NCBI GenBank assembly: GCA_023388495.1
Contig: JAEWGC010000036.1
Location: forward strand, 1 to 64,000
Source: Bacillota bacterium
GTDB taxonomy: Bacteria; Bacillota; Clostridia; Tissierellales; Tissierellaceae
Direction of reading: 5' to 3'
Length of the DNA stretch: 64,000 nucleotides
The notes beneath the pieces were generated by a model. The model searched no databases, was not told where the DNA came from, and saw only the letters and a list, made by a program, of their open reading frames with translations. The first letter of the stretch is position 1. Each line of letters opens with the position of its first letter. A program made the translations under genes and the position numbers. Below, piece after piece: positions 34,845-41,948 of this stretch.

Positions 34845-35588
34845 ATGATAGAGATAAAAAACCTCCATTGCCAATATGGAGAACATAAAGTATTAAAGGG
34901 AATTGATACAACTATCAAAAAAGGAGATAAAATAGCTATTATTGGGCCATCTGGCTCTGGGAAATCTACTTTTCTCAAATCCTTGAATTATCTTGTGGAA
35001 CCAACAAAGGGAACTTTTGAATTTGAAGATTTAAAAGTCGATTTTGCAAAAATAACTTCTCATGAGATTCAAAAAATTCGAATGAAGTCAGCTATGGTTT
35101 TTCAACAAAACGAGTTATTTTTAAACAAGACAGTGCTGGAGAATATTTTACTTCCAATGACAGTAGTTCAAAGGATTCCAGTGGATAAAGCTATGAAAGA
35201 AGCCAATGAAATTTTAGAAAAGGTAGATTTGGTAGATAAAAAAGATAAATATCCCCTCATGCTTTCCGGAGGTGAGCAACAACGTGTTGGAATAGGGAGG
35301 GCTTTGGCAGTACATGCTCCATTGCTATTGATGGATGAACCAACTTCATCCTTAGATCCTGAATTAGTAGGTGAAATGTTATCATTGATTAGATCACTAA
35401 TGGACCAGGAAGAAAGAACAATGATTATAGTTAGTCATTCTTTAAATTTTGTAAAAGAAATAGCCGATAGAATTATCTTTTTATACGATGGAAAGATATT
35501 GTTAGAAGGGACTCGAGATTATATTTTCTCTGGTGCTTCAAATCCAATTCTTGAAAAGTTTCTTTATAATTTGAAGTTGGCAAATTGA
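34845..35588 (+). CDS. ABC importer ATPase, polar amino acid type
   Basis: A 247-residue ATPase with Walker A GPSGSGKSTFL, Q-loop MVFQQNELF, signature LSGGEQQRVGIGRAL, Walker B LLLMDEPTSSLD and switch His IVSHSLNF. It is of the GlnQ/HisP class that pairs with the upstream permease. The start ATG 34845 lies 8 bases after the permease stop with GTGAT as weak ribosome site, indicating translational coupling. It ends the + strand unit; a strong bidirectional terminator separates it from the convergent sao genes. Confidence 0.93.
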   Translation: MIEIKNLHCQYGEHKVLKGIDTTIKKGDKIAIIGPSGSGKSTFLKSLNYLVEPTKGTFEFEDLKVDFAKITSHEIQKIRMKSAMVFQQNELFLNKTVLENILLPMTVVQRIPVDKAMKEANEILEKVDLVDKKDKYPLMLSGGEQQRVGIGRALAVHAPLLLMDEPTSSLDPELVGEMLSLIRSLMDQEERTMIIVSHSLNFVKEIADRIIFLYDGKILLEGTRDYIFSGASNPILEKFLYNLKLAN

Positions 35589-35615
35589 TTTGAGTTACAT
35601 AAAGTAAAGTTTAAA

Positions 35616-35649
35616 AAAATCCCTTTTGGTTTAAACCAAAAGGGATTTT
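35616..35649. terminator. Bidirectional terminator between convergent operons
   Basis: A perfect 34-base palindrome (AAAATCCCTTTTGGTTT and its complement) preceded by A's and followed by T's, between the + strand importer and the minus strand saoTEC genes. Confidence 0.92.
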
Positions 35650-35656
35650 AGTTATT

Positions 35657-36127
35657 CTAACAACAATCTTCCATGCCTTCACCGAATAAATCTTTAAATA
35701 TAGTATCATCAATCAAGCGAAATATGGCATATCCAAAATTACCATCCTTTGAACCAGAAACTATAACTTCCATTGGAGGAGTTTTATCTATATCTTTAAA
35801 CTCTATTTTCTGATTATCTAGAGGTGCAGGTGTGCTTTCAGACATTTTATATCCATTACCTGTATCGATGACTATTAGCATTTCATTCTGCCTACGAGAA
35901 ATATTATAAATTACCAGTAAATCCTTTATTCCATCACCGTTTAAATCTTCATATCCACATTTGATTACTTCATTATCAGGGAACATTTCCTTAAAATATA
36001 ATAAGAGATCATTATCTTGCTCTACCCCAAAATCAATTTGTTTTTGCTTATTATCCTGTATGTAAGAAAATAAACCCAGTGAAAAGACAATTAATATTAT
36101 TAATAAAGTTTTAACTTTTTTGTTCAT
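35657..36127 (-). CDS. saoC: Secreted or anchored protein ending Cys-Cys (SaoC-like)
   Basis: A 156-residue protein with an N-terminal hydrophobic helix (TLLIILIVFSLGLFSYI), an EF-hand-like stretch GYEDLNGDGIKDLLVIYN similar to VCBS/FG-GAP calcium loops, and the C-terminus EGMEDCC directly before TAG. A terminal Cys-Cys carboxylate is the hallmark I recall for SaoC. In this copy both are Cys and none is Sec. A terminal pair of thiols outside the membrane could pass a soft metal to another protein. ATG 36127 is preferred over 36133 because GAGGT stands 8 bases before it. It follows the efflux gene by 14 bases. Confidence 0.75.
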   Translation of the reverse strand: MNKKVKTLLIILIVFSLGLFSYIQDNKQKQIDFGVEQDNDLLLYFKEMFPDNEVIKCGYEDLNGDGIKDLLVIYNISRRQNEMLIVIDTGNGYKMSESTPAPLDNQKIEFKDIDKTPPMEVIVSGSKDGNFGYAIFRLIDDTIFKDLFGEGMEDCC

Positions 36128-36141
36128 AGTCATTACCTCAT

Positions 36142-37230
36142 CTAATTAGTAATGCTACTAAATACATTTTTCACTTTAGGTATCATTCCCTTAATAAAGA
36201 AGAAAATGATAATTAAAGAACAAATATATTTCACTTGTGTAGGCATTATTAACATGAACTTATTTGCAAATTGTATTGAGTTGTCTACTGAATAAATATT
36301 AACTATAGGTTTAAAACCAGGCATAAGCAGTTTGTTTGTAAAGTATCCGACAGCTAAAGAAGAGATTGACACAATAGTTGCATACATAATAGCGGCTCTT
36401 TTACCAATTATATTATATATACTTATTAATTCTGGAAAGTTTGTAGCTGCTCCTGCCATCAAGAATGTAATGGCAACTCCAGGTGACGCACCACTGGCAA
36501 TTAATGCTGCAATAAAAGGAATATGACCTACTGCACAAACATACATTATTGTTGAAAGAAGGGCTATATTCCATAGTGATAACATACTAGGATTTCCTAG
36601 ATATTTATGTATAAATGTATCTGGGAAGGCTGTAATTATAAAACCACCGAATAACATTCCCATGAGTACGTATTTACTTACTACGATTGCCAAGTCATTT
36701 ACAACCCAATGCATACCAGATTTAAGCTTCTCTAAAAAAGTAGTATCTTCTTCCTCGACTAATGAAGCATTAAACAGTTCTTCTTCTATACCTTCTTTTT
36801 TCAATTCATTTCCACCAAATTTATTTGCAATTATTCCAATTATGAAAGGAAGCAAGAATCCTACAGCTACATAAATAATAGTAATTTCTTTTCCCAATAA
36901 ACCATAACTAAGGATTACTGCTATTGGATTGATAATAGGCGTAGATGTCATAAATGCTAATACAGGCCCTAAATAAGCCCCAGAATAATACATGCTAAGC
37001 CCTAAGGGGATTGTACCACAACTACATATAGGTAAGAACATACCTGAGACAGTCACCTTAAAAATTGAGCTAAGTTTAGTGTTTCCTAATGATTTATGAA
37101 ATCTTCTAGGAGATATAATATCATGTAAAAGTCCTGCTATTATAAAACTAAAAACTATCCAACCAGAAGCTCCATTTAACATATTAATTGATGCTAATAA
37201 TATATTCTTCAAAAAATCTAATATTAACAA
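36142..37230 (-). CDS. saoE: Permease of the YraQ/DUF318 type (SaoE-like efflux)
   Basis: A 362-residue membrane protein with about eight membrane segments. FLPICSCGTIPLG has the CSCG motif of the YraQ-type permease family, members of which are linked to arsenic and mercury resistance. A cytoplasmic acidic loop separates two halves, and a second half-repeat appears at VGHIPFIAALIASGASPG. It likely exports the metal(loid) product. The TTG start (37230) is supported by AGGAGGTGA placed 6 bases upstream inside the end of the thioredoxin-like gene, and saoC follows on the same transcript. Confidence 0.8.
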   Translation of the reverse strand: MLILDFLKNILLASINMLNGASGWIVFSFIIAGLLHDIISPRRFHKSLGNTKLSSIFKVTVSGMFLPICSCGTIPLGLSMYYSGAYLGPVLAFMTSTPIINPIAVILSYGLLGKEITIIYVAVGFLLPFIIGIIANKFGGNELKKEGIEEELFNASLVEEEDTTFLEKLKSGMHWVVNDLAIVVSKYVLMGMLFGGFIITAFPDTFIHKYLGNPSMLSLWNIALLSTIMYVCAVGHIPFIAALIASGASPGVAITFLMAGAATNFPELISIYNIIGKRAAIMYATIVSISSLAVGYFTNKLLMPGFKPIVNIYSVDNSIQFANKFMLIMPTQVKYICSLIIIFFFIKGMIPKVKNVFSSITN

Positions 37231-37236
37231 TTACAA

Positions 37237-37506
37237 TCACCTCCTATTTTCTAATTCTTTTACTGCTAATTCAATTTCCTTTTCAATAATATCCTTAGAT
37301 ATTCGTTGAATCTTTTTCTTCTCGTTAATAATAAGAGTTCCTCTAAAAATAACACCATATTTTTTTACATACTCCATGTTTTTACCAGCATAGTAGATTT
37401 TCACTTCTACCTTATCCTTATATTTAGCTGCAGCAGCCTCTACAGCACGGGTATGACCGTCACATCCAGATCAGGTATTTATAAATTCAACTAAAACCTT
37501 ATCCAA
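37237..37506 (-). CDS. saoT: Thioredoxin-like selenoprotein (SaoT-like), Sec at residue 12
   Basis: An 89-residue protein visible only if the TGA at 37473-37471 (minus strand) is read as selenocysteine. The translation begins MDKVLVEFINT-U-SGCDGHTRAVEAAA, giving a U-S-G-C redox motif in the place of a thioredoxin CxxC, then strand and helix elements (KDKVEVKIYYAG, GVIFRGTLIINEKKKI) of the small thioredoxin-like fold. The TTG start follows TAGGAGGGGATAAT. The efflux gene starts 6 bases after the stop. The Sec thiol probably handles or reduces a metal-bound substrate. The TGA was not skipped by any alternative start. Confidence 0.85.
37449..37473 (-). promoter_or_regulatory. In-frame TGA and SECIS-like hairpin in saoT
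   Basis: On the minus strand the TGA is followed by TCT, then GGATGTGA pairs with TCATACCC (one A-C mismatch, one G-T pair) around the loop CGG. Distance from TGA to loop is 11 bases, short but similar in scale to the E. coli fdhF element. Confidence 0.5.
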
Positions 37507-37529
37507 ATTATCCCCTCCTAAATAAATAA

Positions 37530-37553
37530 AAAAGTCCGTATTAAACGGACCTT
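37530..37553 (-). terminator. Terminator or attenuator between saoD and saoT
   Basis: On the minus strand GTCCGT/ACGGAC with loop TTAAT is followed by TTTTTTATTT. It lies between the DsrE-like gene and the thioredoxin-like gene on the same strand, so it either ends the saoD transcript or acts as a partial block before saoTEC. Confidence 0.85.
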
Positions 37554-37556
37554 GTT

Positions 37557-37889
37557 CTAGAATGTAATTACTTGGTCAAGATCTACTGAACCAAGGGCAC
37601 CATATAATACTGGGAAACAACCAATGGCAGCACCCTGTACTAAACTATTTTCTATTTGTCTTTCAATAGCACATTGATCACAAGCTAAAAGTATCATGCC
37701 AGTTTCTTCATGTAATTTTTGAAGTCTATCACCTATATCAGTGTCCTTTAAAAGTAAGAAAGTATTATCAAATACGAAAAACATACCTACTACTTCCGCA
37801 CCATGATTACCCGCCTCTAACTGTGGAATAACCATATCTCTTAAAATAGTTCTAGCATTATCAGAACTAATAACATATGCAACTTTCAC
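37557..37889 (-). CDS. saoD: DsrE-like protein (SaoD-like)
   Basis: A 110-residue small alpha/beta protein with the DsrE/DsrF-like pattern: strand MKVAYVISSD, helix with ARTILRDMVIPQLEAG, strand GAEVVGMFFVFDNT, then LLACDQCAIE, where the central Cys pair (CxxC) matches the sulfur-carrying Cys of DsrE folds, and GAAIGCFPVLYGAL. Such proteins carry sulfur or selenium as persulfide. It heads the minus-strand series saoD-saoT-saoE-saoC. GTG at 37889 follows GGGGGAAATTTTA. The symbol relies on recall of the DsrE-related SaoD family. Confidence 0.72.
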   Translation of the reverse strand: MKVAYVISSDNARTILRDMVIPQLEAGNHGAEVVGMFFVFDNTFLLLKDTDIGDRLQKLHEETGMILLACDQCAIERQIENSLVQGAAIGCFPVLYGALGSVDLDQVITF

Positions 37890-37995
37890 TAAAATTTCCC
37901 CCTTCTATCATTGTAATCCTTTAAATAATAACATAATTGTATAAAAAATAACAATTAAGTTTTTTTATGGAGAGAGTATGAGGTATTGGTATTAT

Positions 37996-38020
37996 CTATT
38001 TAACAATTGTTAAAAAAGGT
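37996..38020 (+). promoter_or_regulatory. Shared upstream motif, copy 2
   Basis: CTATTTAACAATTGTTAAAA followed by AAGGTG, about 68 bases before saoL copy 2. The core TTTAACAATTGTTAAA is a perfect 16-bp palindrome. It matches copy 1 at 31348, in the same orientation and at a similar distance from the gene. Confidence 0.55.
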
Positions 38021-38063
38021 GTTATCTTTATAAGAAAATGCTATTGAGAAAGAGGTGATATTT

Positions 38064-38732
38064 ATGGAAAAGTCTAACTATAGGTACTATTCTAATGATC
38101 AGTTAGAAATAGTTAGTATAGATAGTAAACTATCAAAGAAAGAGAAAGTAATTAGAAGATATCTAATGAATTATGTTATTGACAATGGACAAGCATTCAA
38201 TTTGAATAACTTATCTAAAATTGCTGAAGACTTAGAAATGACTAGAGAATTAGCAAAAGACACACTAGACAGTTTGATAAAGAAAAATGGAGTAGTAGCA
38301 GATGATAATGGAAACATTAATTTTATTTATCCAGTTTCTGCACTTCCCACAAATCATAGAGTAAAGCTGGATGATGGTAGAGAGTTTACTGCTATGTGTG
38401 CCATAGATGCTATGGGGGCAGCATTTACTTTTAAACAAAATGTAGATGTAATATCTAACTGTAGTAATTGTGGATCTGATATTAAAGTTAGTATAAGAAA
38501 TGGTCAACTTTATAGCTACGAACCTAGTGACTTACATATACTTCATGTAGATTTAAATAAAAATGTAAATTGGTCTGGTAACTGCTGAAACATTATGAAT
38601 TTCTTCTGTACGGAGAAAGAATATAATACTTGGGTTGATAATATGGAACTAGAACGATCTGAAATATTTTGCCTAAATGTGGAAGAAGCCATTAGGGTTT
38701 CAGAAATGTTATTTAGTGTGACAGATATATAG
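38064..38732 (+). CDS. saoL: MerB-like organometallic lyase selenoprotein, second copy, Sec at residue 175
   Basis: A 222-residue paralogue of the protein at 32556. An N-terminal helical/winged part (KVIRRYLMNYVIDNGQAFNL) precedes the lyase core AMCAIDAMGAAFTF (Cys112, Asp115). TGA at 38586-38588 codes residue 175 in GNC-U-NIMNFFC; the frame continues to TAG at 38730. Spacings 3 and 63 again equal those of MerB Cys96-Asp99-Cys159. ATG 38064 follows AGAGGTGAT; the GTG at 38055 is inside the ribosome site. A 7-bp hairpin with loop TGTAC starts 11 bases after the TGA. It closes the selenoprotein island. Confidence 0.88.
38586..38618 (+). promoter_or_regulatory. In-frame TGA and SECIS-like hairpin in saoL copy 2
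   Basis: TGA at 38586-38588; stem TTTCTTC (38600-38606) pairs fully with GGAGAAA (38612-38618, one G-T pair) around the loop TGTAC. TGA-to-loop distance is 18 bases, identical to copy 1 although the stem sequence differs. Confidence 0.65.
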
Positions 38733-38787
38733 GTATATACCCCTTGGTTTTTGTCAATGATAAGGATAAGAACTAGGGGGTGTTTTT

Positions 38788-39060
38788 ATGTTAAACTTTG
38801 TTAAAAAGGAAAAGTCGGATAATCTGAAGAATGAAATGCTAGAAAGTCTAAGATTTGCTCATAAAGAGTGGAAGGATAAGGAGAACTACTTTGAGTCAGT
38901 TACTGATCCTGATTTAATAGATTATGCCATATATGATATGGAAGCATCTAAGTTAAAATATATATATCTATTAAAGAAGATAAAGGAATGGGACTCAAGA
39001 TTAGTACACCAGGAAGAAACTGAGGATGAGTGTATGAATAATATTTCTACTAATAGCTAG
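38788..39060 (+). CDS. yaaL: DUF2508 (YaaL-like) protein
   Basis: A 90-residue helical protein of the DUF2508 family, recognised from ESLRFAHKEWKDKENYFESVTDPDLIDYAIYDMEASKLKY. Its function is not known. In Firmicutes it usually lies between recR and bofA; bofA follows here, while recR is not found on the left, where the selenoprotein island ends. That suggests the island or a rearrangement broke the usual recR-yaaL-bofA order. The ribosome site is TAGGGGGTGTTTTT. Confidence 0.88.
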   Translation: MLNFVKKEKSDNLKNEMLESLRFAHKEWKDKENYFESVTDPDLIDYAIYDMEASKLKYIYLLKKIKEWDSRLVHQEETEDECMNNISTNS

Positions 39061-39131
39061 TACAAAAAGGTGTAATATTTTCTCTAATCCTCCTATAATT
39101 ATAGTATAATAAGATTTAGGAGGGGAGAAAA

Positions 39132-39392
39132 ATGGACTTAGGTACAATTTTTTATTACATTATCGGACTATTTTTATTATATATTATAGGTCTTATCCTT
39201 GTTTGGCCAATTAAAAAGATAATTAAGTTAATCTTTAATGGTATTTTGGGAGGAGTTATTCTACTATTTTTTAATTACATAGGAAAGTTTTTCGGCTTAA
39301 GTATAGTTGTCAATCCACTAAATGCCATTATAGTAGGTTTTTTAGGGGTTCCTGGGGTGATATTATTGTTAATACTTCAAATTATATTATAG
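39132..39392 (+). CDS. bofA: BofA-family protein (pro-sigma-K processing inhibitor)
   Basis: An 86-residue membrane protein with two long hydrophobic segments and the family ending NPLNAIIVGFLGVPGVILLLIL. In B. subtilis BofA holds back cleavage of pro-sigma-K by SpoIVFB in the mother cell during sporulation. It supports a spore-forming organism. The ribosome site TTAGGAGGGGAGAAA is strong, and a TATAAT box lies about 30 bases upstream (ATAGTATAATAAG), so it may be transcribed on its own or with yaaL. Confidence 0.88.
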   Translation: MDLGTIFYYIIGLFLLYIIGLILVWPIKKIIKLIFNGILGGVILLFFNYIGKFFGLSIVVNPLNAIIVGFLGVPGVILLLILQIIL

Positions 39393-39484
39393 TATACTGG
39401 GGTATTTCTGCTGTGATTTGTATAAATGTTCAAAATATGGTATACTAATAAGGTATAATATAAAAAAGACAGGGGGTATATTGT

Positions 39485-40126
39485 ATGCCAGCGATAAAAA
39501 TGCAGATAGAAGAGAGAAAAGAGACAGGAAAAAATGCAGTAAAGAAAATGAGAGAAGAAAATATAATACCAGCAGTTATATATAGCAGAGGAGGGGAAAC
39601 AATTCATGTTTCCGTAAGTTCATCTGAGTTTGCAAGGGTATTTAAAAGAGCAGGAAGTTCATCTTTATTGGGATTAGAAGTATCAGGGGAGACTATACCA
39701 GCAGTAATAAAAGAAATTCAAAGACACCCTGTAAAAGGACAAATATTGCATATTGATTTCCAAAAATTAAATATGGATGAGAAGGTAAAAATGACTATAC
39801 CAGTTATCTTAACTAATAGAGATAATATAAGATTACAACCTTCAATTCTAATGCAGTTATTAGACCAAATTGAAATTGAATGTCTACCAACTGATATTCC
39901 AAATGGTGCTGAAGTAGATGTGGAGAACATGGATTTCACTACTCCTATATTAGTTAAAGATTTAGACATAGCTAAAAACGAAGATATTACTATAGTAAGA
40001 GATTTAGAAGATGTAGTATGTACATTGACACAGCCTTCCATAAGTGAAGAGGAAGCTGAAGGAGAAGAAGCAGACATTCCAGTAGCTACAGAAGCAGCAC
40101 CAGATGTAATTGAATCAGGAGAATAG
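39485..40126 (+). CDS. rplY: Large-subunit ribosomal protein L25/Ctc
   Basis: A 213-residue protein of the long (TL5/Ctc) type. The N-terminal domain (about 1-95) binds 5S rRNA and shows the family phrases GKNAVKKMREENIIPAVIYS and HPVKGQILHIDFQKLNMDEK. The C-terminal beta domain (100-185) is followed by an acidic tail (EEEAEGEEADIP). In B. subtilis Ctc is a general stress protein. ATG 39485 follows CAGGGGGTATATTGT; TATAAT boxes lie upstream. A terminator follows, so it is a single-gene unit. Confidence 0.95.
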   Translation: MPAIKMQIEERKETGKNAVKKMREENIIPAVIYSRGGETIHVSVSSSEFARVFKRAGSSSLLGLEVSGETIPAVIKEIQRHPVKGQILHIDFQKLNMDEKVKMTIPVILTNRDNIRLQPSILMQLLDQIEIECLPTDIPNGAEVDVENMDFTTPILVKDLDIAKNEDITIVRDLEDVVCTLTQPSISEEEAEGEEADIPVATEAAPDVIESGE

Positions 40127-40137
40127 TATGTTTATTG

Positions 40138-40167
40138 CCCATAGAGAATTTTCTTTATGGGTTTTTT
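40138..40167 (+). terminator. Intrinsic terminator after rplY
   Basis: The stem CCCATAGAGAA/TTCTTTATGGG (one G-T pair) with a 2-base centre is followed by TTTTTT. Confidence 0.9.
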
Positions 40168-40307
40168 CATTTTTTGGGTAAGCTGCTATTGAGTTCTCAA
40201 ATATATGATGTTATTCCGTTTTATTTTCATATGTATTATATTATAATTAATAAATGTATAGATATTGAAACTCATTTAATAGAAAATTTATTGGAGGTAT
40301 AGCTAGG

Positions 40308-41708
40308 ATGATAGATAATATTATGAGTCTAAGTCCAGATATTACAAAGCTTATTATAGATCATTTAGATGGTGTTGTTATAACTGATCCACAGGGACGA
40401 TATGTATATGTAAATGAGGCCTGGTCAGATATGATGGGTGGAATAAAACTTGAGGATATAAAAGGGAAATTTGTTCATGAGTTAATTCCCGATACTAAGA
40501 TTGACCTTGTTCTTAAATCTAAAAAACCAATTACAGGACATGTTATTATTTCAAAGGGACCTTCTAAAACAGAGGCATTTTCTACCTATATACCTATCCT
40601 TAAAGATGGGGAATTAGTTGCAGGGTTTATACATGTAATTATTAGAGGAATGAAAGGTGCTGTGGATTTCTCATCTAAAGTAAATAGTATGCTAAATCAA
40701 ATTGAATACTATCAAGAAGAATTGAGAAAGATTAGAGGAGCAAAATATTCGATAGATAATATTATTGGAGAGAGTCCTGAGATTAGACAGATGAAAGATA
40801 CTATAATAAATGCTGCAAGATCAAACTCTACAGTATTAATTGAAGGTGAGACAGGAACTGGAAAAGAACTGGTAGCTCATTCTGTACACGATTTGAGTAC
40901 TAGAACTTCTGCCCCTTTTATAAAGGTAAATTGCGCTGCAATACCAAGCAATCTATTAGAAACTGAATTTTTTGGTTATGAAGAGGGAGCGTTTACTGGA
41001 GCTAAAAAAGGTGGGAAAGAAGGTCGGTTTGAAATGGCTAATGGTGGAAGTTTGTTTTTTGATGAGATTAATCAATTGCCGCTAGTATTACAACCAAAAC
41101 TTTTAAGAGCTCTACAAGAAAAAGAGATTGAAAGAGTAGGTGGAAAGGAGAGTATTCCTGTTAATGTTAGGATTATCGCTGCTTCCAATGTTTCATTAGA
41201 AAAATTAGTAAAAGATAAAAAATTTAGAAGTGACTTATTTTATAGACTTAATGTTATTAAGATAGTTATTCCTCCTTTAAGAAAGCGAAAAGAAGATATA
41301 CCACTAATTGCAGATAATTTATTGGATAGATTGAATTTTCAATTAGGAATGAGCGTTCCCAGTATATCTGAGGATGCCAAGAATAAACTTATGGAATATG
41401 AATGGCCAGGAAATATAAGGGAATTACAAAATGTAGTGGAAAGAGCCATGAATATGTCTTGGGGGGAAACCTTGGAGTGGAAACATTTTAGTCCTTATTT
41501 TAAGAATAAAAGATTTCATAAAAACCTTAAGATAGATGGAAATGGTGAATTCTTGATAAAAGATATGAAGGACAGATTGGAAAAAGAAACTATAATTGAA
41601 GCTCTTGATAAATGCAATAACAATAAGACACAGGCAGCAATTAGACTTGGAATATCTAGAACTTTACTGTATAAAAAAATTAGGAAATATGATATAGATA
41701 AAAATTAA
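40308..41708 (+). CDS. Sigma-54-dependent transcription activator with PAS domain
   Basis: A 466-residue bacterial enhancer-binding protein. Residues about 8-125 form a PAS sensor (DHLDGVVITDPQGRYVYVNEAW). The AAA+ domain (about 155-385) has Walker A GETGTGKE, the sigma-54 contact loop GAFTGA, Walker B-like GGSLFFDEI and the arginine-finger region. A Fis-type helix-turn-helix ends the protein (CNNNKTQAAIRLGISRTLLYKKIRKY). It activates the adjacent operon, which starts with a matching sigma-54 promoter at 41889; two palindromes between them are its likely binding sites. The inducer sensed by the PAS domain is unknown. The ribosome site is ATTGGAGGTATAGC. Confidence 0.96.
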   Translation: MIDNIMSLSPDITKLIIDHLDGVVITDPQGRYVYVNEAWSDMMGGIKLEDIKGKFVHELIPDTKIDLVLKSKKPITGHVIISKGPSKTEAFSTYIPILKDGELVAGFIHVIIRGMKGAVDFSSKVNSMLNQIEYYQEELRKIRGAKYSIDNIIGESPEIRQMKDTIINAARSNSTVLIEGETGTGKELVAHSVHDLSTRTSAPFIKVNCAAIPSNLLETEFFGYEEGAFTGAKKGGKEGRFEMANGGSLFFDEINQLPLVLQPKLLRALQEKEIERVGGKESIPVNVRIIAASNVSLEKLVKDKKFRSDLFYRLNVIKIVIPPLRKRKEDIPLIADNLLDRLNFQLGMSVPSISEDAKNKLMEYEWPGNIRELQNVVERAMNMSWGETLEWKHFSPYFKNKRFHKNLKIDGNGEFLIKDMKDRLEKETIIEALDKCNNNKTQAAIRLGISRTLLYKKIRKYDIDKN

Positions 41709-41710
41709 GT

Positions 41711-41744
41711 TGTAAACATAAGTTTACGTAAACTTATGTTTACA
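41711..41744. promoter_or_regulatory. 34-bp palindrome, likely activator-binding site 1
   Basis: A perfect 34-bp palindrome: TGTAAACATAAGTTTAC then its complement. It starts 3 bases after the activator gene stop and lacks a T-run, so it fits an upstream activating sequence better than a terminator. It lies 145-178 bases before the sigma-54 promoter, a normal distance for such sites. Confidence 0.65.
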
Positions 41745-41798
41745 CATATTATTGTAAATTGCTTTATTACGATAATATACAAGAAAAGAATAAATAAG

Positions 41799-41816
41799 TG
41801 TAAACAATTGTTTACA
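41799..41816. promoter_or_regulatory. 18-bp palindrome, likely activator-binding site 2
   Basis: TGTAAACAATTGTTTACA, a perfect palindrome with the same TGTAAAC ends as site 1. About 73 bases before the sigma-54 promoter. Confidence 0.65.
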
Positions 41817-41851
41817 TATGAATGAAAAGAAAGTTTGAAACTATATGGCTA

Positions 41852-41880
41852 AAGCCTTGTAATTTCAAGCTTTTTTTTTG
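41852..41880 (+). terminator. Possible terminator before the sigma-54 promoter
   Basis: AAGCCTTG, a short loop and CAAGCTT are followed by a run of nine T's. It would end the activator transcript; the stem has a one-base bulge. Confidence 0.6.
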
Positions 41881-41888
41881 CTAACAAA

Positions 41889-41905
41889 TTGGCATGGTAT
41901 TTGCA
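41889..41905 (+). promoter_or_regulatory. Sigma-54 promoter
   Basis: TTGGCATGGTATTTGCA has GG at -24 and GC at -12 exactly 10 bases apart, matching the TGGCAC-N5-TTGC consensus. It lies 44 bases before the thiolase start codon. It drives the four-gene operon 41949-46793. Confidence 0.93.
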
Positions 41906-41948
41906 ATATTTATATTTGAATAAAATAATTTTATATAAGGAGGATAAT

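Noticed and set aside
25939..38588. In-frame TGAs as sequencing errors or simple nonsense mutations
   Set aside because: Six independent genes each have exactly one TGA and no other stop or frameshift; the sites align with Cys or active-site positions, and the two lyase paralogues share the same site.
25696..38732. Genetic code 4 (TGA = Trp)
   Set aside because: TGA ends many genes normally in the window, and Trp would not fit U-S-G-C or the MerB Cys159 position.
41711..41744. 34-bp palindrome as terminator of the activator gene
   Set aside because: No T-run follows, and the shared TGTAAAC ends with the second palindrome point to protein binding. A T-run hairpin at 41852 serves better as terminator.
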